NCBI GenBank assembly: GCA_003819975.1 | Contig: RPPU01000192.1 | Coordinates: 1-7,948 of the forward strand | Source: Desulfobacteraceae bacterium | GTDB lineage: Bacteria; Desulfobacterota; DSM-4660; Desulfatiglandales; HGW-15 | Reading direction: 5' to 3' | DNA length: 7,948 bases | Part shown: piece by piece, positions 1 through 5,525 of the stretch | Layout of the letters: every line of letters starts with the position of its first letter | Numbering within the stretch: the first letter of the stretch is position 1 | Translations under genes and position numbers: made by a program | Notes under the pieces: generated by a model | The model's database searches: none | Told to the model about the DNA's origin: nothing | The model's input: the letters and a program-made list of their open reading frames with translations, nothing else

Positions 1-5
1 ATCCC

Positions 6-968
6 ATGATCAAAGAGATTACCGCGCAGGAGCTCAATCCCGAAACTTTTATCAAAGAAAAGGTCAAAGAAATCCAGGAGGCAGTGGGTGACGGAACCGC
101 CATCAATGCCCTTTCCGGCGGAGTGGATTCATCCGCGGTCACCATGCTCGGACACCAAGCATTGGGAAAACGCCTCCGGACGGTTTTTATCGAAAACGGC
201 CTCATGCGCCAAGGCGAACCGGCCAGGGTCGCGGCCCTTTTCAAAGAGCTGGGCGTGAACGTGGAAATCGTCGATGCCCGCAATGAATTCTTCAGCGCCC
301 TCAAAGGCCTTACGGATCCGGAAGAGAAGCGCGAAGCCATTACCCAGACCTTTTATAAAAAAGTATTCGGCCGCATGGTCAAGGAAAGCGGCGCCAAACA
401 TCTTCTGCAGGGGACCATTTTAACGGACGTAGATGAAACCATTGCGGGCATCAAGCGCCAGCACAATGTTTTTGAACAGCTTGGTATTGATCCGCAACAA
501 GCTTTCGGCTACCGCATCATCGAGCCGCTCATTCTACTGCCCAAAGACGGCGTCCGCAAAGCAGGCAAGGCGTTGGGATTGCCGGACGAACTGTTTAAGC
601 GCATCCCGTTTCCGGGTCCGGCCCTCTCGGCACGCGTGATCGGCGAAGCCAACCCGCAACGCATCGAGACGGTCCGTAAAGCCACGGTAGTGGTGGAACG
701 GTTACTCAAAGATACGGGTGCGTTTCAGTACATGGCTATTCTGCATGAAGACCGGGTGACCGGCATGCGCGATAATAAGCGCGATTTCGGGCAGCAGATT
801 GAGGTGCGCTGCTGGGACAGCGTGGATGCGCGTGAAGCAACTCCGACCCATCTACCGTTTGACCTGCTGCAAAAACTGGCCCAGGAAATTATCCGGGAAG
901 TGCCCGGGGTTGTCAGCGTGACCTATAACATCGCTTCCAAGCCGCCTTCAACCATTGAAGCGGTTTAA
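6..968 (+). CDS. Stand-alone ATP-pyrophosphatase, GMP synthase C-terminal type (divergent GuaA subunit B-like)
   Basis: This protein of 320 residues matches the ATP-PPase plus C-terminal dimerisation region of GMP synthase, which adenylates XMP and aminates it to GMP in the cytoplasm. The PP-loop SGGVDSS is at residues 37-43, followed by LLQGT (133-137), IKRQHN (149-154, usually IKSHHN), FPGPALSARVIGE (202-214) and the C-terminal SKPPSTIE (311-318). No glutamine amidotransferase domain precedes it, so ammonia would have to come from a separate subunit, as in archaeal split GMP synthases. Several signatures are altered: HEDRVTGMRD (247-256) replaces the usual KSVGVMGD-type segment, and the end is TIEAV rather than TIEWE or TIEFE. 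I therefore call it GuaA-like and leave the symbol empty. It could be a paralogue with another substrate. The ATG lies 5 bases from the window edge, so its ribosome binding site cannot be seen and an upstream extension cannot be excluded, although NPETFIKEKV soon after the start suits a stand-alone form. Confidence 0.85.
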   Translation: MIKEITAQELNPETFIKEKVKEIQEAVGDGTAINALSGGVDSSAVTMLGHQALGKRLRTVFIENGLMRQGEPARVAALFKELGVNVEIVDARNEFFSALKGLTDPEEKREAITQTFYKKVFGRMVKESGAKHLLQGTILTDVDETIAGIKRQHNVFEQLGIDPQQAFGYRIIEPLILLPKDGVRKAGKALGLPDELFKRIPFPGPALSARVIGEANPQRIETVRKATVVVERLLKDTGAFQYMAILHEDRVTGMRDNKRDFGQQIEVRCWDSVDAREATPTHLPFDLLQKLAQEIIREVPGVVSVTYNIASKPPSTIEAV

Positions 969-1061
969 CAAAACAAGAAGATAGACGATATGCTGTGAGA
1001 ATGTGTGCACAGTGATGGAGTTATTCAGTTGGCGGGTTACGAGTGACGGGTTGGTAAAAGA

Positions 1062-1089
1062 CGTGAAAAGTCAAGCGTGAAACGTGAAA
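1062..1089. repeat. cgtgaaa heptamer repeats
   Basis: The heptamer cgtgaaa occurs at 1062-1068, 1076-1082 and 1083-1089, the last two in tandem and the first separated by exactly one heptamer length (agtcaag). It follows a related cgggtt-acgagtga-cgggtt arrangement at 1034-1053. Such heptamer tracts are familiar in intergenic regions of many environmental genomes. No function can be read from the sequence. Confidence 0.6.
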
Positions 1090-1166
1090 CGAAATTTGAT
1101 TGCGACGCATTCCAGAGAGGAATCCATATTTATAAACAACTTTGAAAAGCGCAAACAAACAAGGAC

Positions 1167-1193
1167 TTGACCACATAAGAAGATAAATATGAA
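1167..1193 (+). promoter_or_regulatory. Weak promoter candidate before the small helical protein gene
   Basis: TTGACC at 1167-1172 matches the sigma-70 -35 consensus at five of six positions. TATGAA at 1188-1193 matches -10 at four of six, but the 15-base spacing is short. It lies about 16 bases before the start codon at 1210, which itself lacks a good Shine-Dalgarno sequence, so the transcript would have a very short leader. This is plausible but not strong. Confidence 0.25.
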
Positions 1194-1209
1194 ATCATGA
1201 GCAAGATTC

Positions 1210-1482
1210 ATGCCTAATAAATTTCAAAAACCTTTAGCCGATACTGATCCGCGCATGCGCGAATTTTTAATCGAGGGGTATCGGCGCCTGACGCCTCAAC
1301 AAAAGCTGAAACAGGTCGATGAGCTTACCAAAACGGTTCAGTTGTTGGCCCTGACGCGCATCCGCGAACAATATCCTTATAGCACGGAAAGGGAACAGCG
1401 CCTGCGTTTGGCCGCGCTTTGGCTGGACCGGGAAACTATGTTACGGGTTTTTAACTGGGATCCCGATAAAGAGGGGCGCTAA
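1210..1482 (+). CDS. Small helical protein, probable partner of a nucleotidyltransferase
   Basis: This protein of 90 residues is charged, apparently all-helical, and has no signal peptide or membrane segment. Its pattern (MREFLIEGYRRLTPQQKL near residues 16-33, REQYPY, LRLAALWLDRE, then FNWDPDKEG at the end) resembles, from memory, a widespread uncharacterised small-protein family encoded directly upstream of a nucleotidyltransferase-fold gene. That resemblance is recalled, not searched. The stop TAA (1480-1482) is one base from the ATG of the next ORF, implying co-translation. The start at 1210 is the first ATG after an in-frame TGA at 1198-1200. The upstream sequence agcaagattc offers only a poor ribosome binding site. 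The biochemical role is unknown; a toxin-antitoxin or regulatory role is conjecture based on the two-gene arrangement. Confidence 0.75.
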   Translation: MPNKFQKPLADTDPRMREFLIEGYRRLTPQQKLKQVDELTKTVQLLALTRIREQYPYSTEREQRLRLAALWLDRETMLRVFNWDPDKEGR

Positions 1483-1483
1483 A

Positions 1484-1654
1484 ATGACTTTATCCGAGCC
1501 CATCCGGATCACCCAGCTTATTACAGCCGTATTGGAAGTGCAAAAATTAAATCTGGACAGGACCTATTTGGAACGGAATGCAAAACAAATGCAGATTACC
1601 GCTTTATTAAAAAAAGCCTTTAATCAGGCGGGAATTCAAGAGGGATCAATATAA
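1484..1654 (+). pseudogene. Internally deleted nucleotidyltransferase remnant (56-codon ORF)
   Basis: An open frame from ATG 1484 to TAA 1652-1654 encodes 56 residues. Its first part, SEPIRITQLITAVLE (residues 4-18), looks like the extreme N-terminus of the nucleotidyltransferase-fold proteins that, as I recall, follow this kind of small helical protein. Its second part (LEVQKLNLDRTYLERNAKQ, then ITALLKKAFNQAG) looks like their extreme C-terminus, where a GILKVQ-x-LDLDYLRRWA-type segment precedes the final helix. The whole catalytic core between them (the GGS loop and acidic residues, roughly 130-150 residues in relatives) is absent, and the frame is kept. I read it as an in-frame deletion derivative that cannot be catalytic. 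Alternatively it is a genuine miniprotein of two helices. It starts one base after the upstream stop and shares that gene's 3' end (gaggggcgc) as its only possible ribosome binding site. Confidence 0.55.
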
Positions 1655-1689
1655 ATTTCCGGATTTTTACTTAACACAGCGAGGGTCTT

Positions 1690-2328
1690 ATGAAAAGAAT
1701 CGTGTTGATGTTGTTTGCCGGCGCGGCGCTTATCCTGGCCGGTTGCTCCGCGGTCGGCACCAAAAATCCGGTCGGCACGCCGGTGCAAGAAGATCTCAGC
1801 GCCCAATTCGACGGGTTATGGGACTTTGGTGACGAAAATGTCGGGTATGTAAAATATATGGGCAACGGTCAATTGCGTATCGCCGGTTTGGAATGGAAGG
1901 ATAACCATTTCAAACTTACGGAAATGAACGGCACATTGACGGAATGCGGCAACAATCGGTTCATAAACATACAAGACGAAGACAGCGACAGCAATAAAGA
2001 ATTAGATTACCTGTTTGGATATTATAAATTCGTGGATGATATCTATTTAACGATCTGGCTGCCTAAAAAGGAGGTTTTTGAACAAGCTATAATCAAAGGT
2101 TTGCTTAAAGGGAAAGTAACGTCAGACAAATATGGCACCTCCGTTTTTCTGACGGACAGCTCGGAAAACATCTGCCTTTTTCTCAAGAAACATAAAATCG
2201 AGGAATTATTCAAGCTGGAAGACCCCATGATCTATCGACGCATTCGAAAAATCGAAATGAAAGGCAATGCGCCGGCTGCAACGAATACGTCCGGGACCAC
2301 GGCTTGCGCCAAACCGCCCTGCCCATAA
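1690..2328 (+). CDS. Predicted lipoprotein of unknown function
   Basis: This protein of 212 residues has a type II signal peptide: MKR, a hydrophobic stretch to about residue 16, then lipobox L-A-G-C with the lipidated Cys at 19. Ser at +2 suggests outer-membrane rather than inner-membrane retention, if the host is diderm. The mature part begins with a flexible linker and continues as mixed, probably beta-rich sequence (GYVKYMGNGQLRIAGLEW around 52-69, YLFGYYKFVDDIYLTIWLP around 107-125). It ends in a low-complexity tail (APAATNTSGTTACAKPPCP) carrying two Cys at 206 and 211, with others at 86 and 162. I do not recognise a named domain. GAGGG at 1681-1685 lies only 4 bases before the ATG. It sits 35 bases after the preceding ORF and 32 bases before the aminopeptidase gene, so co-transcription is likely. 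A ligand or enzyme partner cannot be named. Confidence 0.8.
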   Translation: MKRIVLMLFAGAALILAGCSAVGTKNPVGTPVQEDLSAQFDGLWDFGDENVGYVKYMGNGQLRIAGLEWKDNHFKLTEMNGTLTECGNNRFINIQDEDSDSNKELDYLFGYYKFVDDIYLTIWLPKKEVFEQAIIKGLLKGKVTSDKYGTSVFLTDSSENICLFLKKHKIEELFKLEDPMIYRRIRKIEMKGNAPAATNTSGTTACAKPPCP

Positions 2329-2360
2329 CATAAAAAAGGATTTATTAAGGGAGTTGAAAA

Positions 2361-3386
2361 ATGATCGAGTTGATCAAAGAATTGATCGAGGTTCACGCCA
2401 TCAGCGGATATGAAACACCGCTGCGGCATGCCATTGAAACCAAGTTGCCCCAAGGGATCAAAAAACAAACGGATGCCATGGGCAATCTGGTTGTTGAAAT
2501 CGGCTCCGGTCCGGATGAGCTTTTGTTCGTGGCTCATATGGATGAATTGGGCCTGATCGTGGCGGATATCCGGGAGGATGGCTTTATCAGAGTCCGCTCC
2601 TTGGGCGGCATCGATCCCCGAGTCATGCCGGGCCGAATGCTGCGCATTCTCACAAAACAAGGAGAAGTCAAGGGTGTGGTCGGTCTCAAGCCGCCGCATT
2701 TGATGGCGGAAGACCGCAAAGAAATGAAAAAAGTCATGTCTTTTGAGGAGCTCTATTTGGATGTGGGCGCCGATTCGGCGGCCGAAGCAGCGGCCTTGGG
2801 AATCGAGGTTCTGGACCCCATAACCTTTGCCAAGACTTTTGAAATTCTGAATCATAAATATGTTTCAGCCCGCGGTCTGGATGACCGGGCGGGTTGCGCG
2901 ATATTGCTCAAGGCGCTTGAGAAAGTTCAAAATCTTAAGTTAAAAAAGAAGGTCCTCTTCGCCTTTTCAGTCCAGGAAGAACGGGGCTTGAGAGGAGCGC
3001 AGCTGATCGGTTCCAAATATCAGCCTCGCTTTGCTTTTGCGATCGACACCGCCTCCAGCGGTCTTACTCCGGACAGCAACCGCTCGTTGGGCCCGGCCGT
3101 ATTGGGAAAAGGTCCGGCGCTGCGGGCCATGGATAATCGTTATCTAGCCGATCCGGCATTCGTTAAAGAGATTAAAAGCCTGGCGGAAAGTAAAAACATT
3201 CCGGTACAGGTGATTTTCACCGGGGGTTCGACCGATGTCGCGGCTCTGGATGTGCAGGGGCCGAAAACTCTGCCGATTGCTTTTCCGGTGCGGTACACGC
3301 ATTCCACCGCGGAAATGGTGAGCTTAAAGGATTTGGAATATACGCTGAATTTAATTTTAGCTGTAATAGATCGATATACTGCTTAA
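2361..3386 (+). CDS. M42 family metallo-aminopeptidase (TET/glutamyl aminopeptidase type)
   Basis: This protein of 341 residues is at the usual family length. It is a cytoplasmic dinuclear metal aminopeptidase expected to trim short peptides, and M42 enzymes commonly assemble as hollow dodecamers. Metal and catalytic motifs are all present in order: HMDE (His59, Asp61), GLDDRAG (Asp174/Asp175, the bridging aspartate), VQEERG (Glu206 catalytic base, Glu207 ligand), AIDTA (Asp229 ligand), GGSTDVAAL (288-296) and RYTHSTAEM (His314 ligand). The insert between about residues 75 and 165 corresponds to the PDZ-like oligomerisation domain. AAGGGAG at 2347-2353 with a 7-base spacer supports the start. 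Exact specificity (glutamyl, leucyl, lysyl, or an endoglucanase-like annotation) cannot be read from sequence. It lies 32 bases after the lipoprotein gene, which may only mean a shared transcript. No intrinsic terminator is visible afterwards. Confidence 0.95.
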   Translation: MIELIKELIEVHAISGYETPLRHAIETKLPQGIKKQTDAMGNLVVEIGSGPDELLFVAHMDELGLIVADIREDGFIRVRSLGGIDPRVMPGRMLRILTKQGEVKGVVGLKPPHLMAEDRKEMKKVMSFEELYLDVGADSAAEAAALGIEVLDPITFAKTFEILNHKYVSARGLDDRAGCAILLKALEKVQNLKLKKKVLFAFSVQEERGLRGAQLIGSKYQPRFAFAIDTASSGLTPDSNRSLGPAVLGKGPALRAMDNRYLADPAFVKEIKSLAESKNIPVQVIFTGGSTDVAALDVQGPKTLPIAFPVRYTHSTAEMVSLKDLEYTLNLILAVIDRYTA

Positions 3387-3532
3387 ATCAGGTCGTCAGG
3401 AAATGAAAATTTTTTAAGATAGAGACGATAAAACAATATATAGAATAATGACAAACCCCAAACCGCAATATCTTGAAATATTTCACAGATCGTGCTGAGT
3501 TGCCGATAGTTGCTTAATCGGTTCAAATGGCA

Positions 3533-3562
3533 GATGTTTTGCAGACATCAATAAGTCTGTAA
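3533..3562 (+). promoter_or_regulatory. Overlapping alternative hairpins in the leader of the zinc-ribbon gene
   Basis: Two mutually exclusive inverted repeats overlap here. GATGT (3533-3537) pairs with ACATC (3545-3549). TTGCAGAC (3539-3546) pairs with GTCTGTAA (3555-3562), allowing one G-U pair, with an 8-base loop. The second ends 16 bases before the AGGAGG ribosome binding site at 3579-3584. There is no T run, so it is not an intrinsic terminator. It may be a leader structure or chance. Confidence 0.25.
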
Positions 3563-3589
3563 CATTAAATTGGATTTCAGGAGGATTTT

Positions 3590-3922
3590 ATGGACAAAGG
3601 AAAACATTGCCCCTGGTGTAAAGAAGAGATCGGACTTTGGGCTGTTATCAAAGCCGCCTGGCCCACCATGATCAAATGCCCGACCTGCGGTTCCAAACTG
3701 ACTTATGAAATCGGGCTTGGTCGGTTCTTCTTAACCCAAGTACTGCCGGCCGTTTTGATTATGGCCTTTTTGTCCTATGCTTTTGCCTACTTAATTTTAA
3801 AAAAGACAGCCGTTAAACCGCTATGGATCGGGCTTCTTTTATTTGTGATTTTATGGAGCCTGTTTGAATTCGGCATCGCTGTGTATTGGAGAAAAAACAA
3901 AAAATTAAAGATCCAAATATAA
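3590..3922 (+). CDS. Zinc-ribbon membrane protein, two transmembrane segments
   Basis: This protein of 110 residues has an N-terminal zinc ribbon made of CPWC (7-10) and CPTC (30-33), 19 residues apart, then two hydrophobic segments at about 46-70 and 78-99, and a short basic tail (WRKNKKLKIQI). The spacing resembles small CxxC-20-CxxC membrane proteins recalled from other bacteria, whose role is not known. The ribbon and tail are probably both cytoplasmic, with the positive charges favouring that topology. AGGAGG at 3579-3584 with a 5-base spacer is the best ribosome binding site in the window. The stop codon overlaps the ribosome binding site of the next gene (AAGGAG at 3921-3926), so the pair is very likely translated from one message. 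A role in membrane delivery or quality control of the exported neighbour is a guess from context only. Confidence 0.85.
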   Translation: MDKGKHCPWCKEEIGLWAVIKAAWPTMIKCPTCGSKLTYEIGLGRFFLTQVLPAVLIMAFLSYAFAYLILKKTAVKPLWIGLLLFVILWSLFEFGIAVYWRKNKKLKIQI

Positions 3923-3931
3923 GGAGAAGTC

Positions 3932-5059
3932 ATGCAAAGGATCCGACCGCCGGCGGGCGCCGCTTCAGCGATCACCTTGCTTGTCAGCGTATTTTTTTTC
4001 ATCCCGGCCTATGCTCAGGAAGAAAAAAATCCCTTGGGTCCCGTCCCTGAGGCGATCCGTGTGGATCGATTCCCCAAATTGGATGTGCCTTTCGACCTGA
4101 ACGCGTTAAAAACCCGCTGGTTGACCAGAATCCAGTCCATTAAATTGTCCGGACAAGTTCCGATTATCGACATAGAGTCGAGTTACGGCCCCGGCGGCCT
4201 GGATGCGAAATTGCTTGCCAAGCAGATGGATAAGAACGGCGTGGCGCTGCTCGCTTTTTCACCTGAAATCGGCGAAAAAGAATATAAAGAAAATAAAACC
4301 GTCTGGAGCGATGCTGCCCGCAGGCTGCAGAATGCAGACCCCTGGCGCTATATCCCGGTCACCACGGCCGGAATTCACCCGGCCTGGACTGAGGAGCCGG
4401 AACGTTTTCTCGAAAAAACCATTGAAAAAGCCGAGCAGGATCATTACCCGCTTTTGGGCGAATTTGAGTTCAGGCATTATATGTCGCCGCGTCAATACAA
4501 ACGCAATGAAACATTCCGGGATATCACCATTGCGATCGATACGGAGGTCGGCGAGCGTTTATTCGCTTACGCCGAAAGATCAAGCCTGCCGTTTCAGATT
4601 CATTATGAAATTGAAGACGGCTTGCTGCCACCGTTGGAAAAGATGTTGGCCAAATATCCGAAAGCCAAAGTGATCTGGTGTCATCTGGCCCAGATCCGCT
4701 ACAACAGCCGGGCGCCCTCTTATAACCCGGCCTATGTCCGCAAGCTGATTGAAACCTATCCCAATTTATACTTTGATTTGGCCTTTGGCGGATCGGATTC
4801 GAAGTATCCGGGCAGTGAAGAATATCACGCTCGAGTCTGGAATCACGCCACCGGCAAGGTTAAGCCGGAATGGACGGATCTGATTGCGGACCATCCTTGG
4901 CGGTTTCTGGCTGCCTTTGATCTGGGCGGCGATCGCATGAATGAACTTCCGGAAAAAGCGGAAATATTCCGTCAATTCATGAAAAACCTTCCGGAACCCT
5001 GCCGTGAAATCGTGGCTTACAAGGCAGCCTGGAAGCTGCTTTTTAATGAAGAAATCTAG
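3932..5059 (+). CDS. Exported amidohydrolase-like TIM-barrel protein with altered metal site
   Basis: This protein of 375 residues has a Sec signal peptide: a hydrophobic stretch at about 12-25 and a likely cut after AYA at residue 28. The rest reads as an amidohydrolase-superfamily TIM barrel (Amidohydro_2 or phosphotriesterase-like): PIIDIES (77-83) at strand 1, LLGEFEFRH (174-182), PFQIHYE (220-226, His224) at strand 5, VIWCHLAQ (247-254, His251) at strand 6 and FLAAFDLGGDRM (325-336, Asp330) at strand 8. Active relatives begin with D-x-H-x-H at strand 1. Here it is D80-I-E82-S-S84, so both histidines are missing, while the strand 5, 6 and 8 ligands remain. It may bind a single metal like other one-metal members, use Glu82 instead, or be a non-hydrolytic binding protein. 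AAGGAG sits 5 bases before the ATG. The substrate is unknown and the location is periplasmic or extracellular. Confidence 0.8.
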   Translation: MQRIRPPAGAASAITLLVSVFFFIPAYAQEEKNPLGPVPEAIRVDRFPKLDVPFDLNALKTRWLTRIQSIKLSGQVPIIDIESSYGPGGLDAKLLAKQMDKNGVALLAFSPEIGEKEYKENKTVWSDAARRLQNADPWRYIPVTTAGIHPAWTEEPERFLEKTIEKAEQDHYPLLGEFEFRHYMSPRQYKRNETFRDITIAIDTEVGERLFAYAERSSLPFQIHYEIEDGLLPPLEKMLAKYPKAKVIWCHLAQIRYNSRAPSYNPAYVRKLIETYPNLYFDLAFGGSDSKYPGSEEYHARVWNHATGKVKPEWTDLIADHPWRFLAAFDLGGDRMNELPEKAEIFRQFMKNLPEPCREIVAYKAAWKLLFNEEI

Positions 5060-5111
5060 AATTATAATCTTAAAAGCTAAATTCCGCTCAAAATTTTCAT
5101 CACCTACTTCA

Positions 5112-5239
5112 CCCTCCCCTGACCCATCCCATCAGGGAAGGGAACGCAGAGTGCGGTTCTGATCCTGCCAATCCAAGAAAGGAGGCTTGGCGCACGGTTC
5201 TTTTTCTCCCTCCCCTTGTGGGAGGGATTAAGGGAGGGG
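5112..5239. repeat. Palindromic intergenic repeat with two CCCTCCCC hairpins
   Basis: CCCTCCCCTGA (5112-5122) pairs with TCAGGGAAGGG (5132-5142), giving an 11-base stem with one mismatch and a 9-base loop. CCCTCCC (5208-5214) pairs with GGGAGGG (5220-5226) across a 5-base loop, or with the second GGGAGGG at 5232-5238. Between them CCAAG (5173-5177) faces CTTGG (5186-5190), and CGGTTCT is repeated at 5154-5160 and 5195-5201. This architecture resembles the CCCTCCCC...GGGAGGG repeats scattered between genes in many bacteria. It could act as a transcription attenuator or mRNA end for the upstream operon, but the hairpins lack a T run on the + strand. Confidence 0.55.
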
Positions 5240-5364
5240 CTCCCGTGAAATCAAACCCCCTCCACGAATAAATCATCGAGCTATCTCCGCACTATCCTTG
5301 CAACAAAAGCTTCCTTTTATTGAAATGCCGTTTTTAATATAATTGAATTCATATATTTTTCTCC

Positions 5365-5392
5365 TTGAAGTAACCTATAAAAGCGCTATAAT
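5365..5392 (+). promoter_or_regulatory. Sigma-70-type promoter inside the box array (P1)
   Basis: TTGAAG (5365-5370) and a perfect TATAAT (5387-5392) are separated by 16 bases. This is the best promoter match in the window. Transcription would begin near 5399, leaving a leader of roughly 125 bases before the CGNR gene. The first GTAACC box (5370-5375) lies between the two hexamers and the second (5394-5399) covers the expected start point, the positions where a repressor would act. Confidence 0.5.
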
Positions 5393-5445
5393 TGGTTACA
5401 GAATAAAGATTTTTTTGTAACCGTCAATATTTTTTTATAGGTTAC
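5370..5445. promoter_or_regulatory. Operator-like array of four alternating GTAACC/GGTTAC boxes
   Basis: GTAACC occurs at 5370-5375 and 5417-5422, and its reverse complement GGTTAC at 5394-5399 and 5440-5445, so start-to-start distances are 24, 23 and 23 bases with strictly alternating orientation. The outer pair extends to a perfect 13-base inverted repeat (GTAACCTATAAAA at 5370-5382, TTTTATAGGTTAC at 5433-5445). The inner pair extends to 7 bases (GGTTACA and TGTAACC). The array overlaps promoter P1 and precedes a predicted regulator gene, so I favour an operator. A small inverted-repeat element of 76 bases is the alternative; no target duplication is evident at its ends. Confidence 0.55.
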
Positions 5446-5459
5446 ATTAGTTTTTTATT

Positions 5460-5488
5460 TTGCTTCGTATTCTTGGTTGATATATATT
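5460..5488 (+). promoter_or_regulatory. Second promoter candidate for the CGNR gene (P2)
   Basis: TTGCTT (5460-5465) and TATATT (5483-5488) are spaced 17 bases apart. The -10 matches at five of six positions, the -35 at three. It would give a leader of about 30 bases with the AAGGG ribosome binding site inside it. In AT-rich DNA such matches arise easily, so this is weaker than P1. Confidence 0.3.
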
Positions 5489-5525
5489 GTAAAAACAGAT
5501 AGATAGCTTTAAGGGCTTCCATAAT

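Larger units (their letters stand above)
969..1209. other. Intergenic spacer with short repeats
   Basis: This 241-base spacer has no convincing gene. It contains degenerate tandem motifs (gggttacgagtgacgggtt, then three copies of cgtgaaa), a small inverted repeat ATTCC-agaga-GGAAT at 1109-1123, and a weak promoter candidate just before the next gene. No hairpin followed by a T run, as expected for an intrinsic terminator of the upstream gene, is visible. Confidence 0.6.
5060..5525. other. Long intergenic region: C/G-rich palindromes, then AT-rich operator-like region
   Basis: This 466-base spacer has no convincing gene. The left half (5101-5245) holds C-rich and G-rich inverted repeats typical of a dispersed intergenic element. 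The right half (about 5281-5525) is strongly AT-rich and contains two promoter candidates and four evenly spaced GTAACC/GGTTAC boxes. A clear intrinsic terminator for the upstream gene is not visible between 5060 and 5100. Confidence 0.7.

Noticed and set aside
993..1012. CTGTG...CACAG inverted repeat after the first gene as a terminator
   Set aside because: Only 5 paired bases with a 10-base loop and no T run downstream.
1035..1040. GGTTAC as another copy of the operator box
   Set aside because: The hexamer stands alone, lacks the TATAAAA extension and a partner at 23-24 bases, and lies in the heptamer-like repeat.
2232..2855. Open frame of 207 codons on the minus strand across the start of the M42 gene
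   Set aside because: It is antisense to an M42 protein with all catalytic motifs intact; its own translation is His/Gln/Phe-rich with no recognisable motif, the usual look of an antisense shadow.
3387..3530. Riboswitch or small RNA in the spacer after the M42 gene
   Set aside because: Only short 5-base inverted repeats (for example CCGAT/ATCGG at 3503-3521) are visible; no known aptamer pattern could be recognised.
4203..4673. Open frame of 156 codons on the + strand inside the amidohydrolase-like gene
   Set aside because: Overlaps a gene with signal peptide and barrel motifs in another frame; the translation is rich in Arg, Cys and Trp without domain-like pattern.
5370..5445. Minimal CRISPR-like array
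   Set aside because: Units are 6-13 bases and alternate in orientation, unlike direct CRISPR repeats, and no cas gene is present.
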